Shown: positions 9,512 to 17,701, counted from the stretch's first letter. The stretch is 51,644 nt of DNA from JBFHDX01 sp041584475 (GCA_041584475.1 JBFHDX010000013.1:1-51644), one strand, 5' to 3'. Numbers and translations: made by a program. Notes: a model not told the origin generated them from the letters alone.

Positions 9512-10411
9512 CTACAGGTCCGGTTCCGCGACACCGGTTTGGCGGCAGGCGGCGGCGACCGTGTTGCGCAACAGCACCGCGATCGTCATCGGGCCAACGC
9601 CGCCGGGAACGGGTGTGATCGCGCCTGCCACCGACCTGGCTTCGGCAAACGCGACGTCGCCGACAAGACGCGGCTTGTCGCCGCCATCATCAACCCGGTT
9701 TATGCCGACATCGATGACGGTCGCTCCGGGTTTGATCCAGTCGCCACGAACCATTTCCGGCCGGCCGACCGCGGCGACAAGGATATCCGCGCGCCGGCAG
9801 ACGGACGGCAGGTCGCGTGTGCGCGAGTGAGCGATTGTGACGGTGCAGTTCGCCCCCAGCAACAGCTGCGCCATCGGCTTTCCGACGATGTTCGAGCGGC
9901 CGACGACGACCGCCTCGAGGCCCGACAGCTGGCCGAGTTGTTCCTCGAGCAGCATCAGGCAGCCAAGCGGCGTGCATGGCACCATCGCCTTGCCGCCCGT
10001 GAACAGCCGTCCGGCATTGACGACGTGAAATCCGTCCACGTCCTTGGCCGGTTCGATGGCGTCGATGACCGCCTGCTCATCGATCTGGGCGGGCAGCGGC
10101 AACTGAACCAGGATACCATGCACGTTCGTGTCGCCATTCAGCTGTTCGACCAGCGACAGGAGCTCGTGCTGCGTGGTCTCGGCCGGAAGCCGGTGCGCGA
10201 AGCTGTTCATGCCGGCCTCGGTGGTCTGCTTGCCCTTCGATCGCACATAGACCTGGCTTGCCGGATTGTCGCCGACGAGAACGACCGCCAGGCCAGGTGT
10301 CAGATCGTGCTCCGACTTGAGACGTGTCACGGCCTTGGCGATGCGGGCGCGCAGCCGCGTCGCGAACGCTTTGCCGTCGATGATACGGGCCTCCGTTGCG
10401 GTCTCGCTCAT
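9512..10411 (-). CDS. folD: Bifunctional methylenetetrahydrofolate dehydrogenase/cyclohydrolase FolD
   Basis: Cytoplasmic enzyme interconverting 5,10-methylene-, 5,10-methenyl- and 10-formyl-tetrahydrofolate using NADP, supplying one-carbon units. The protein has 299 residues, the normal length. Visible signatures are YVRSKGK (catalytic Tyr55 and Lys59), the folate-site block GILVQLPLP, PCTPLGCL, the nucleotide-binding VVVGRSNIVGKPMAQLL, and the C-terminal TPVPGGVGPMTIAVLL. Its ATG overlaps the stop of the upstream DUF167 gene (ATGA), placing it in the yggT-DUF167-folD operon common in alphaproteobacteria. Confidence 0.97.
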   Translation of the reverse strand: MSETATEARIIDGKAFATRLRARIAKAVTRLKSEHDLTPGLAVVLVGDNPASQVYVRSKGKQTTEAGMNSFAHRLPAETTQHELLSLVEQLNGDTNVHGILVQLPLPAQIDEQAVIDAIEPAKDVDGFHVVNAGRLFTGGKAMVPCTPLGCLMLLEEQLGQLSGLEAVVVGRSNIVGKPMAQLLLGANCTVTIAHSRTRDLPSVCRRADILVAAVGRPEMVRGDWIKPGATVIDVGINRVDDGGDKPRLVGDVAFAEARSVAGAITPVPGGVGPMTIAVLLRNTVAAACRQTGVAEPDL

Positions 10412-10731
10412 TGCCTTGTCCTCGTCCTTGGCTCGATCTTCTTCAGGATCTCGTCGGGCGCGCCGGTAATTCGCACGACTTTACGGCGTCCTGCCGCGCC
10501 GAAGGCAATCGAAAACGACGTCTTCGGCAGTTTCCACGTCTTCGCCAGCAGTTCGATCAATGCTGCGTTGGCCTTGCCGCGTTCGGGTACTGCCGCGATC
10601 CGCGCCTTCAGTACAAGCGTTCCGTCACGGTCAGGAACGATGCCGACGATGCGGCTGGTCGGCGCTTTCGGGATTACCCGGACCGCCACCGTGACGCTGC
10701 CGTCGACGCGCATGAAGGGGCCGCACGCCAT
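10408..10731 (-). CDS. DUF167 (YggU) family protein
   Basis: A 107-residue cytoplasmic protein of the YggU/DUF167 family, whose biochemical role is unknown. Family features seen are the RVIPKAPTSRIVG block, a KARIAAVPERGKANAALIEL segment and the late GAAGRRKVVRITG motif, which corresponds to the conserved GxxSRxK-type loop. It starts seven bases after the yggT stop and overlaps folD by four bases. The yggT-yggU pairing is widespread in bacteria. Confidence 0.92.
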   Translation of the reverse strand: MACGPFMRVDGSVTVAVRVIPKAPTSRIVGIVPDRDGTLVLKARIAAVPERGKANAALIELLAKTWKLPKTSFSIAFGAAGRRKVVRITGAPDEILKKIEPRTRTRQ

Positions 10732-10738
10732 GGCAGCA

Positions 10739-11020
10739 TCACCGCGGCCAGTATTCGATCAGCAGGCTTTGCAGGAAGAACAGCAACAGGAGCAGCACGA
10801 GCGGTGACAAATCGATGCCGCCCAGGTTGGGCAAGTGCCGACGGATCGGACGAAGGCCCGGCTCGGTAACTCGGTAAAGCAGGTCGTAGATCGTATAGAC
10901 GAAGCGGTTGCTGGTATTGACGACGCTGAACGCGACCAGCCAACTCATGATGACGTTGGCGATTATGAAGAAAATGTAGATGTCGATGATCTTCACGATT
11001 AGCCACAGCAATGAGTTCAT
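10739..11020 (-). CDS. YggT family membrane protein
   Basis: A 93-residue protein with two membrane segments (about residues 5-27 and 68-88) typical of one YggT repeat. The loop between them carries VTEPGLRPIRRHLPNLGGIDLSPL, the family signature. The open frame extends upstream to 11077, but the ATG at 11020 is preceded by AGGAAA at good spacing and begins directly with the hydrophobic segment, so I prefer it. YggT proteins are implicated in osmotic or ion tolerance and in cell division or plastid division in other organisms; the role here is unknown. Confidence 0.93.
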   Translation of the reverse strand: MNSLLWLIVKIIDIYIFFIIANVIMSWLVAFSVVNTSNRFVYTIYDLLYRVTEPGLRPIRRHLPNLGGIDLSPLVLLLLLFFLQSLLIEYWPR

Positions 11021-11197
11021 GACGCGCTTTCCTGAGCATTGAAGCCGGAACCGGGGCGAGCGGGACAGTAGCGCCAAGCCGGCACAGCGGCAAGGCTTGC
11101 AGCGCCGCCGCCTTGGTCAGCCGCCGATGCTTGACAGGACAGGCGCACGGCCACATATTCCGCGTCGCCCGCGCTTGCCGGGCAGGCTCGTCTTCGT

Positions 11198-11273
<76 letters not shown>

Positions 11274-11378
11274 TTTCCCACCCCACACGCCACTGAATTG
11301 GGCATGCCGTCGTCGCTGCCGCCATCGGGTATGCGGCGGGCCGGCGCATCGCCCCTTATTCATGCATCGCACAAAATG

Positions 11379-11389
11379 CTGCAATGCAA
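11379..11389. promoter_or_regulatory. Upstream near-match to a PhaR-type site
   Basis: CTGCAATGCAA resembles the CTGC-N3-GCAG pattern reported for PhaR, the repressor of phasin genes in alphaproteobacteria, with one mismatch in the last position. It lies about 10 bases upstream of the proposed -35 element of the phasin promoter. Support comes from the exact site at 11435-11449. Confidence 0.4.
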
Positions 11390-11399
11390 AAAATTCCTG

Positions 11400-11427
11400 T
11401 TGACGTTCCGGCGGAACGTATTATATT
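11400..11427 (+). promoter_or_regulatory. Sigma-70 type promoter of the phasin gene
   Basis: TTGACG (11400-11405) and TATATT (11422-11427) are separated by 16 bases in an AT-rich patch within GC-rich surroundings. Predicted transcription would begin near 11434, leaving a leader of about 57 bases before the phasin ATG. Confidence 0.6.
11403..11419. promoter_or_regulatory. 17-base palindrome between -35 and -10 of the phasin promoter
   Basis: ACGTTCCGGCGGAACGT is a perfect palindrome around one central base. It fills most of the spacer between the proposed -35 and -10 elements. A protein bound here would block polymerase. The sequence differs from the CTGC/GCAG palindrome downstream, so a second regulator is possible. 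Confidence 0.5.
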
Positions 11428-11434
11428 TGCGCGA

Positions 11435-11449
11435 TGCTGCATTGCAGCA
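11435..11449. promoter_or_regulatory. Candidate PhaR operator at the phasin start site
   Basis: TGCTGCATTGCAGCA is a perfect 15-base palindrome and an exact CTGC-N3-GCAG match, the pattern described for PhaR binding sites in Paracoccus and Rhodobacter. It sits right at the predicted transcription start, where a repressor would act. PhaR binds both DNA and PHA polymer, so phasin would be made when granules form. phaR itself is not in this window. Confidence 0.6.
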
Positions 11450-11490
11450 CAATATTTTGCGTTGCACCAAGAGACCAACGGAGATTGAAC

Positions 11491-11919
11491 ATGGCCACCA
11501 CGAATCCCTTCGCCGCAATGGACTTCAGCAAGTTCATGGGCGACATGAAGATGCCCGCCGTCGACGTCGACAAATTCGTCGCTGCGCAGAAGAAGAATTT
11601 CGAGGCGCTCACTGCTGCCAACAAGGTTGCCGCCGAAGGCTTTCAGGCGGTTTTTCAGCGCCAGGTCGCGATCGCGCGCGAAAACCTCGAGGAGATGACC
11701 GCCGCGATGCAGGAACTCACCGCTGCGGGTGAGCCCGAGGTGAAGGTTGCGCGCCAGGCCGAGCTGACCAAGGAAGGCTACGAGCGTGCGGTCGCCGTCC
11801 TCAAGGAGCTGACCGACGCCGTGACCAAGACCAATACGGATGTCTTCGACCTGCTCAACAAGCGTTTCGTCGAAGGCCTTGACGAGGTGAAGATCCTGGT
11901 CAAGACCGGCAAGAAGTAA
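11491..11919 (+). CDS. Phasin family protein (PHA granule-associated)
   Basis: A 142-residue amphipathic, Ala/Lys/Glu-rich helical protein of the alphaproteobacterial phasin family. Such proteins coat polyhydroxyalkanoate granules and control their number and size. The N-terminus NPFAAMDFSKFMGDMKMPAVD, the heptad-like region that follows (AAQKKNFEALTAANKVAAEG) and the absence of cysteine fit the family. The ATG at 11491 follows GGAG by about seven bases. The promoter carries a CTGC-N3-GCAG operator typical of PhaR control, which independently supports the assignment. Two hairpins follow the stop. No PHA synthase is in the window. Confidence 0.93.
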   Translation: MATTNPFAAMDFSKFMGDMKMPAVDVDKFVAAQKKNFEALTAANKVAAEGFQAVFQRQVAIARENLEEMTAAMQELTAAGEPEVKVARQAELTKEGYERAVAVLKELTDAVTKTNTDVFDLLNKRFVEGLDEVKILVKTGKK

Positions 11920-11935
11920 GCCTGTCCGGACGGAC

Positions 11936-12017
11936 GGGCCGTCGATCCGGACGGCCCCTTCCTCGTCCGAAATGACGCGCCGCTCCCGCTCGCAAGGCAG
12001 GAGCGGCGTCTGCTTTT
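11936..12017 (+). terminator. Tandem hairpins ending the phasin transcript
   Basis: The first hairpin pairs GGGCCGTC (11936-11943) with GACGGCCC (11950-11957) over a six-base loop. The second pairs CGCCGCTCC (11978-11986) with GGAGCGGCG (12000-12008) and is followed by TCTGCTTTT, giving an intrinsic-terminator shape. Confidence 0.65.
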
Positions 12018-12210
12018 GAGCGCGCCGGCGTCGCCGCGACCGATCACGCAACAAAACGGGCCGACAGGTCCGGCCCTTGACGGAAACGAGGATTGTGGCG
12101 CAGTCTCTCGCTCCCGGGAAAAACGCTCCCGCTGCGGGGTGCAGCAGCGGCCTTTGTCCGCTTGCCGCGCCAGCTGCCGGGACGGTATCGGCGCTGCCGG
12201 TGTCGGTAGC

Positions 12211-12238
12211 TTGCTGGTACGAAGATAAAGACTAATTT
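12211..12238 (+). promoter_or_regulatory. Possible promoter of eboD-eboC
   Basis: TTGCTG and TAATTT with a 16-base spacer lie in the only AT-rich stretch ahead of eboD. The predicted start is near 12245, and AGGGGA (12254-12259) follows as the likely ribosome site. The -35 match is moderate, so this is tentative. Confidence 0.35.
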
Positions 12239-12269
12239 TCTGCGGGGCGGCACAGGGGAACGCGGGCGG

Positions 12270-13502
12270 ATGGCCGATGCAACCGGATCGAGGAACGCCG
12301 AGGCTGGCGTCAACGCCGCCAGGAACGTCCATGTCCAGCAGTTCGCCGTTCCGTTTCGCTACGGCGTCTATTTCACCGACCGTGTGTTCGCGGTCGACAA
12401 TCCCGTGTTCGTCGACGCCATTGCGGCAATCGAGCCCGCCAAGCAGCATCGCATCGTTGCCTTCGTCGATGATGGCGTCGCACGGGCGCAACCGCAGCTG
12501 GCGGACGATTTGACCGAATATGCCCGCGTGCATTCGGACCGGCTGCAGCTGGCTGCATTGCCCGAGATCATTCCGGGTGGCGAGGCCGTCAAGAACGATC
12601 CGGCGCTCGTCGAGCGGCTGCAGCGGCGCATGTTCGACCTCGCCATGGACCGGCACTCTTACGTGGTCGCAATCGGTGGCGGGGCATTCCTAGACATGGT
12701 GGGTTATGTCGCTGCGACCACGCACAGGGGTCTTCGGCTGGTCCGGGTTCCGACCACGGTGCTCGCGCAGAACGACTCCGGCGTCGGCGTCAAGACCGGC
12801 ATCAACGCCTACGGTTCGAAGAACTTCCTCGGTGTATTCGCGCCGCCCTTCGCCGTCATCAACGATTTCTCCTTTCTTGCGACGCTCGACGAGCGCGACC
12901 GGCGTGCGGGGATGGCGGAAGCGATCAAGGTCGCGCTGATCCGGGACGGCAGTTTCTTTGCGGCGCTGGAATCGAAGGTCGACCGGCTCGCCGCGTTCGA
13001 GGACGATGCGGTTGCCTTTCTCGTTCGCCGCTGCGCGGAACTGCATATGCACCAGATCGCGTTCGGCGGCGATCCGTTCGAGACCGGCAGTGCACGTCCG
13101 CTGGATTTCGGACACTGGTCGGCGCACAAGCTCGAATCGCTGACCGGCCACGAGTTGCGGCATGGCGAAGCCGTCGCCATCGGCATTGCTCTCGATAGCC
13201 GGTATTCGGTGGCTACGGGACTGCTCGGCGAGGGGTGCGACGAGCGGATCTGCCGACTGCTGGAGCGGCTCGGCTTCCGGCTCTGGCACCCGGCGCTCGA
13301 TCTTCGCGATCACGAGGGACGGCTGGCCGTCCTGGCCGGCCTCGAGGAGTTCCGCGAACATCTCGGCGGCGATTTGACGATCACGCTGCTGGCCGGGATC
13401 GGCAGTGGCTATGAGGTGCACGAGATGGATCGGTCGGTGATCCTCGAGAGTCTCGACTGGCTTCGGCAGCGCGACGCGGCAGTCCGGCGCAGTCGGCGCT
13501 GA
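12270..13502 (+). CDS. eboD: EboD, 3-dehydroquinate synthase-like protein of the ebo cluster
   Basis: A 410-residue member of the sugar-phosphate cyclase superfamily. The NAD-binding GGG is at about residues 136-138 (AIGGGAFLDMVGY). The three expected metal ligands are present: Glu217 in GMAEAIKVALI, His282 in FGHWSAH and His298 in RHGEAVAIGI. It therefore looks catalytically competent. It is not simply aroB: aroK is absent and the neighbours are the other ebo genes. EboD acts on an unidentified sugar-derived substrate in ebo clusters. It begins the D-C pair, with eboC only 10 bases downstream. An AGGGGA ribosome site lies 10 bases before the ATG. Confidence 0.9.
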   Translation: MADATGSRNAEAGVNAARNVHVQQFAVPFRYGVYFTDRVFAVDNPVFVDAIAAIEPAKQHRIVAFVDDGVARAQPQLADDLTEYARVHSDRLQLAALPEIIPGGEAVKNDPALVERLQRRMFDLAMDRHSYVVAIGGGAFLDMVGYVAATTHRGLRLVRVPTTVLAQNDSGVGVKTGINAYGSKNFLGVFAPPFAVINDFSFLATLDERDRRAGMAEAIKVALIRDGSFFAALESKVDRLAAFEDDAVAFLVRRCAELHMHQIAFGGDPFETGSARPLDFGHWSAHKLESLTGHELRHGEAVAIGIALDSRYSVATGLLGEGCDERICRLLERLGFRLWHPALDLRDHEGRLAVLAGLEEFREHLGGDLTITLLAGIGSGYEVHEMDRSVILESLDWLRQRDAAVRRSRR

Positions 13503-13512
13503 GATTTCACCG

Positions 13513-14385
13513 ATGAACTGGTCTGCCGCGCTCGAGCTCGGCCGCGTCTCCAATCTGCCGACCGTGTGGACGAACGTCCTCGCCGGCCTCGTGCTCGCCG
13601 GAGGGGCGGCATCACCGAGTCTCATCGTCGCGCTCGGTGCGGCGCTCACGGCCTTCTATATCGGAGGCATGTATCTCAACGATGCCTTCGACCGCGAAAT
13701 CGACGCGCGCGAACGGCCCAGCCGGCCGATACCATCGGGACGCGCGTCCGCGGCAGGTGTCTTCTCGGCCGGCTTTGCGATGCTCGGCGCGGGAGTCGCG
13801 CTACTTCTGTTCGCCGGTTACGTCGTGCCCGGGGGGACCGGATGGCCGCCCGCGTTATTGGGGCTGGCGCTGGCCGTCGCGATCGTCATCTATGACTGGC
13901 ACCACAAGGGAAACCCGTTCAGTCCGCTGATCATGGGGCTCTGCCGCATGCTGGTCTATCTGACCGCCGGTTACGCCGCGGTCGCCACGGTCGAGCCCGC
14001 CCTGTACCAGGGTGCCGGCGTGCTGCTGTGTTATCTCATCGGCCTGACCTTTGCGGCCAAACAGGAGCACCTGAATCGCGTAGCGAGTCTGTGGCCTCTC
14101 GGCTTGCTCGCCGTCCCCTTCCTGTATGTTCCGCTGGTCCTGGACCTCGAGGCGGCGGGACTTGCGATCTACGGGATTTTCGCAGCCTGGGTCGCGTACG
14201 CGCTATCGCACCTCGTCGCAAGGGCCCGGCTCAATGTGCCGCGGGCGGTGGTCTCGCTGCTTGCGGGGATCTGTCTGCTCGACGCGCTTCTCATCGCCGG
14301 CAGCGGCCAAACGATGCTCGCCCTGCTGGCTGCCGCCGGGTTTCCGGCGACGCTGCTGCTGCAACGCTGGGTCTCCGGCACCTGA
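13513..14385 (+). CDS. eboC: EboC, UbiA-like prenyltransferase of the ebo cluster
   Basis: A 290-residue polytopic membrane protein of the UbiA superfamily with about eight or nine helices. The first prenyl-diphosphate binding motif is NDAFDREID (residues 56-64) followed by ERPSRPIPSG. The second Asp-containing loop is YDWHHKGNPFSP (from residue 127). In ebo clusters the UbiA-like protein is thought to prenylate, or place on a lipid carrier, a precursor so that it can cross to the periplasm; this is a hypothesis from cyanobacterial work. It follows eboD by 10 bases and converges on eboF with a 17-base gap. Confidence 0.92.
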   Translation: MNWSAALELGRVSNLPTVWTNVLAGLVLAGGAASPSLIVALGAALTAFYIGGMYLNDAFDREIDARERPSRPIPSGRASAAGVFSAGFAMLGAGVALLLFAGYVVPGGTGWPPALLGLALAVAIVIYDWHHKGNPFSPLIMGLCRMLVYLTAGYAAVATVEPALYQGAGVLLCYLIGLTFAAKQEHLNRVASLWPLGLLAVPFLYVPLVLDLEAAGLAIYGIFAAWVAYALSHLVARARLNVPRAVVSLLAGICLLDALLIAGSGQTMLALLAAAGFPATLLLQRWVSGT

Positions 14386-14402
14386 CCATCGTTCGGCCGG
14401 CA

Positions 14403-15776
14403 TCAGTCGAAGACGTGGCGCAGGATGAGGTCTTTCACCTCGGTCGGCGCGACGGCCGCCGGCGGCACGAGATCGGGATCATTGCTGATGTAGATCGGGC
14501 CATCCTCGTCCCGGTTGGTCAGCCTGCCGTGCGATCCCTTGACGAGACCGGCGTCGAGTGGAATGACATCCAGCAATGTCCTGAACCCCAGGATTCGCTT
14601 TGCCAGACGCCAGGCGACGCTCAGCTTCGGCATCCAGAGGGCCGGATCGAGGAATAGTTCCACGGGGTCGTATCCCGGCTTGCGATGGATGTCGACCGTT
14701 CGCGCGTAGTCCGGGCATCGGTCGTCGTTCAGCCAATAGTAGTACGTAAACCAGCTATCGGCGTGCGCGATCGCGACCAGTTCGCCGGCACGCGGATGGT
14801 CAAGGCCGACGTCGCGCTTGCCGTCACGATCGAGAACGCGTTCGACGCCCGGCAGGCTCTCGACGAGAGCCTTGATCTCGGGAATTTGCGCCGGCTCCCG
14901 GACGTAGATATGGGCGACCTGGTGGTCGGACACGGCGAAGGCGGCGGACGCGCCCGGGTCGAGCAGTTCGCGGCCGAGTTCGATCCGCACCGCGATATGG
15001 CCCGCCTCGCGCAGTGCGCGGTTGATATGGATCGGCCGGGAAACCGGCGTGATGCCGTACTCGGAAACCACCATGATCCGCGCACCTTCGCGTTCGGCGC
15101 ACTCGATGATCTGGCCGCAGACCCCGTCAATTTCGGCTAGGTCCGTCGCGATCTTGGGATGCTCGGGGCCGAGCCGCTGCAGGTTGTAGTCGAGGTGGGG
15201 CAGGTAGACGAGCGTCAGCGTGGGACGGTGCGTATCCATCACGTAGACCGCGCAGTCGGCGATCCACTGGCTGGACGAGATGTCGGTCAGCGGTCCCCAG
15301 AACTTGAACAGCGGAAAGCGGCCGAACCTGTCGGTCAACGCGTCGCGTAACGCCGCAGGTTTGGCATAGCAGTCGGGGATCTTGCGACCGTCCGCCGGAT
15401 ACATCGGGCGCGGCGTGACGCCGATGTCGGCGCTCAGATACATGTTGTACCACCAGAACAGATTGGCGCAGGAGAAAGTCGCGTCGCGTTTCCTCGCCGC
15501 CTCCCAAACCCACTCGCCGGAAACAAGCCGGTTCGACTGCCGCCAGAACCAGATCTCCGAAAGCTCGCGGAAATACCAGCCATTGCCAACGATGCCGTGG
15601 TCGCGAGGCAGCGTGCCCGTCAGATATGACGCTTGTGCCGAGCAGGTTACGGCCGGGATGACCGTGTGCAGCGGCCGCTGACCGCCCTGTGCGGCGAGGC
15701 GCGCGAGGTTCGGCGTGTGCGGGCCGATGAGCGACGGTGTCAATCCGACGACGTTGAGCACGACCGTGCGGCGCAT
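14403..15776 (-). CDS. eboF: EboF, alkaline phosphatase / nucleotide pyrophosphatase family protein
   Basis: A 457-residue member of the alkaline phosphatase superfamily (type I phosphodiesterase/nucleotide pyrophosphatase branch). The N-terminal VVLNVVGLTPSLIG is followed by AVTCSAQASYLTGTLPRDHG, which carries the likely Thr/Ser nucleophile. LPHLDYNLQ, SEYGITPV and SDHQVAHIYV supply candidate metal-binding Asp and His residues. No signal peptide or membrane segment is evident. The ATG at 15776 follows AGAGGGAA at proper spacing; the frame is open eight codons further. It is the only ebo gene here on the minus strand, divergent from the dehydrogenase gene. The family role in ebo clusters is inferred to be hydrolysis of a phosphate ester or diphosphate intermediate. 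Confidence 0.88.
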   Translation of the reverse strand: MRRTVVLNVVGLTPSLIGPHTPNLARLAAQGGQRPLHTVIPAVTCSAQASYLTGTLPRDHGIVGNGWYFRELSEIWFWRQSNRLVSGEWVWEAARKRDATFSCANLFWWYNMYLSADIGVTPRPMYPADGRKIPDCYAKPAALRDALTDRFGRFPLFKFWGPLTDISSSQWIADCAVYVMDTHRPTLTLVYLPHLDYNLQRLGPEHPKIATDLAEIDGVCGQIIECAEREGARIMVVSEYGITPVSRPIHINRALREAGHIAVRIELGRELLDPGASAAFAVSDHQVAHIYVREPAQIPEIKALVESLPGVERVLDRDGKRDVGLDHPRAGELVAIAHADSWFTYYYWLNDDRCPDYARTVDIHRKPGYDPVELFLDPALWMPKLSVAWRLAKRILGFRTLLDVIPLDAGLVKGSHGRLTNRDEDGPIYISNDPDLVPPAAVAPTEVKDLILRHVFD

Positions 15777-16248
15777 AGGTTCCCTCTCCCTGCTCGCCAC
15801 CCACCGGTATGGTCAAGGACTCGCACCGGGCGAAGCGGGAATTGTATGAGTAATTCAATCTTGACGGCGATAATTGGACGTGGCTGTATTAACCAAAGTG
15901 GTCTTCGGACAATAGAATTCCGATAACCCAACATCAAGAGCAAGGCCGATGACGGCGACCATTGAAGGAGTCGCCGAAGCGAATAACGGTCTGACAGGGA
16001 GGAGACGTTGTCTTGTCCGTAATCGAAGCGGACCCCCGGCAGCCGGATCAGGTAGCTGCGTTATTCGCCGCAGGTCTTGCAGCTATCCGTGCCGAAGCGC
16101 CGCGGGCACCGTTGGGCACTGAGTTAGCAGATTTGCAAATCGAACCACGCAGCCCGGCCGGCTGGCGGGCAGTCGAGGCGTGTGTCGTGACCGTCCGGCG
16201 CTGTGTCGGTCGTTCCCATAAACCAGAGGACTAGGAGTGGAGGTATAA
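15777..16248. other. Divergent promoter region between eboF and the PQQ dehydrogenase
   Basis: The stretch 15840-15960 is clearly richer in A and T than its surroundings and probably holds promoters for both directions. TTGACG (from 15862) and TATTAA are present but 20 bases apart, so no single promoter is convincing. A strong ribosome site GGGAGGAG at 15998-16005 precedes a small TTG-start frame. Confidence 0.5.
16013..16234 (+). CDS. Possible small TTG-start protein ahead of the dehydrogenase
   Basis: A 73-codon frame starts with TTG, seven bases after an excellent ribosome site (GGGAGGAG, 15998-16005), and ends 14 bases before the dehydrogenase ATG. The predicted product is soluble, Ala/Arg-rich, with two Cys near the C-terminus, and matches nothing I recognise. 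It could be a real small protein, a leader peptide coupled to the dehydrogenase, or chance. The strong ribosome site is the main reason to list it. Confidence 0.3.
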   Translation: MSVIEADPRQPDQVAALFAAGLAAIRAEAPRAPLGTELADLQIEPRSPAGWRAVEACVVTVRRCVGRSHKPED

Positions 16249-17532
16249 ATGCTCAGAAAGCTCTGTATGACGTTTGTTGCGTCGGCGTTTGCGGCCTCGC
16301 TGGCGACGGGGGCAGCCGCCCTCGACGTCAAGCTTGAGGCCGTCGCTTCGGGACTCACACACCCGATGCAGCTGATCTCGCCGCCGGACGGCACCAAGCG
16401 CCGCTTCATCGTCGAGCAGATCGGTACGATCAAGATCCTGCAGCCGAATGGCGAGCTCGCGGCGGAAGATTTCCTGAACATCAAGCACAAGATCGTCGAG
16501 CAGTGGGAGTTCTTCGATGAGCAAGGCCTGCTCAGCATGGCCTTCCATCCGAACTTCCGGAGCAACGGTCTGTTCTACGTCGCGTACAGCTCGCCGCTGT
16601 TCGGCAGTGCCGGGGTTGCGGAACACCTGTGGTATGCGCACACCAACGTGGTCGCGGAATACCGTGTTTCGAAGGACGACCCGAACGTCGCCGATCCGAA
16701 TTACGAGCGGATCATCCTGGCGACCCACTGGCCGCAGTTCAATCATAATGGCCACTGGATCGGCTTCGGGCCGGACAACATGCTGTACGTGTCGCTGGGT
16801 GACGGCGGCTACGCCAACGATTGGGGCATCGGCCATCACGTGACCAAGGGCAACGGCCAGGATATGGGCACTACGTTCGGCAAGATCCTGCGCATCGATG
16901 TGAACGGAGATCCCTACAACATCCCGAGCGACAACCCGTTCGTCGGCAATGACGAAATTCCGTCCGAGATTTGGGCCTCGGGGTTCCGCAATCCGTGGCG
17001 CTGCTCGTTCGACATGGGCGGCAGCAACGAGCTGTTCTGTGGCGACGTCGGCCAGAACAGTTACGAGGAAATCGATATCGTCACCAAAGGCGGCAACTAC
17101 GGCTGGCGCGTCAAAGAGGGAACGCATTGCTTCAATTACGTCGAGCCGAACAACCACCCGAGGTCGTGCAACGACTCCGGCATGATCGACCCGATCATCG
17201 AGTACAACAACTGCGGCGCGAAACCCGAAGGCTGCAAGGGCATCTCGATCACCGGCGGTTACGTTTACCGCGGCTCGAACCGGGCCTGGCAGGGCAAATA
17301 TTTCTTCGGTGACTGGTCGAAGTCGTTCGCGGTGAAGGACGGCCAGCTGTTCGTCGCGACGAAGAGCGGCAACAGATGGACGATGGAAGACATCAAGGTC
17401 ACCAACATGCCTGGCTGGAACGAGTACGTCATGGCATTCGGCCAGGATGCCGACGGTGAAATTTACGTCATGGGCACCAACGTCCGCGGGCCGGTCGGTC
17501 AGCAGGACACGGTTTACAAGATCGTTCCCTGA
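16249..17532 (+). CDS. Secreted PQQ-dependent sugar dehydrogenase (GSDH/sorbosone dehydrogenase family)
   Basis: A 427-residue periplasmic quinoprotein of the soluble glucose dehydrogenase-like beta-propeller family. The Sec signal peptide covers about residues 1-24 (cleavage near GAAA-LDVKL). Family marks follow in order: GLTHPMQLISPPDG, GLLSMAFHPNF, HNGHWIGFGPDNMLYVSLGDGG with the catalytic-site His166 region, SGFRNPWRCSFD with the conserved Arg247, GDVGQNSYEEIDIV and the final SITGGYVYRG blocks. Such enzymes oxidise aldoses or related alcohols with PQQ and need an electron acceptor; a secreted cytochrome c gene follows. It sits inside the ebo cluster between eboF and eboE. PQQ biosynthesis genes are not in the window. 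A GGAGG site precedes the ATG. Confidence 0.88.
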   Translation: MLRKLCMTFVASAFAASLATGAAALDVKLEAVASGLTHPMQLISPPDGTKRRFIVEQIGTIKILQPNGELAAEDFLNIKHKIVEQWEFFDEQGLLSMAFHPNFRSNGLFYVAYSSPLFGSAGVAEHLWYAHTNVVAEYRVSKDDPNVADPNYERIILATHWPQFNHNGHWIGFGPDNMLYVSLGDGGYANDWGIGHHVTKGNGQDMGTTFGKILRIDVNGDPYNIPSDNPFVGNDEIPSEIWASGFRNPWRCSFDMGGSNELFCGDVGQNSYEEIDIVTKGGNYGWRVKEGTHCFNYVEPNNHPRSCNDSGMIDPIIEYNNCGAKPEGCKGISITGGYVYRGSNRAWQGKYFFGDWSKSFAVKDGQLFVATKSGNRWTMEDIKVTNMPGWNEYVMAFGQDADGEIYVMGTNVRGPVGQQDTVYKIVP

Positions 17533-17583
17533 CGGTTTGTGACCTGTCCGTCCGGCACGACCGGAGGGACGAGACCGGACAGT

Positions 17584-17622
17584 CCCCAGCCCATTCCGTG
17601 CAGCCGCGCGGATGGGCTGGGG
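17584..17622 (+). terminator. Hairpin after the sugar dehydrogenase gene
   Basis: A perfect 11-base stem, CCCCAGCCCAT (17584-17594) with ATGGGCTGGGG (17612-17622), has a 17-base loop. The following GTCTTGCT is only weakly T-rich, so it may attenuate or protect the upstream message rather than fully terminate before the cytochrome gene. Confidence 0.6.
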
Positions 17623-17701
17623 GTCTTGCTGGGATCTCGATTTCGGGCCTGAGTTGACGCTTCAGCCAATTTTGCCAAATTGATTTGCAGTGTTGGAGGA
17701 G

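Larger units (their letters stand above)
11920..12269. other. Intergenic region between phasin and eboD
   Basis: The first 100 bases hold the phasin terminator hairpins. The rest has no convincing gene. A GGGCCG/CGGCCC hairpin lies near 12058-12076. A possible promoter for eboDC is TTGCTG (12211-12216), 16 bases, TAATTT (12233-12238), in a small AT-rich patch about 30 bases before eboD. Confidence 0.5.

Noticed and set aside
12541..12567. Further CTGC/GCAG-like words near the phasin
   Set aside because: They lie inside eboD coding sequence and match only partly; such words are common in GC-rich genes.
12270..13502. Housekeeping shikimate-pathway aroB
   Set aside because: No aroK or other aromatic genes are adjacent, while five other ebo families are; EboD is the better call.
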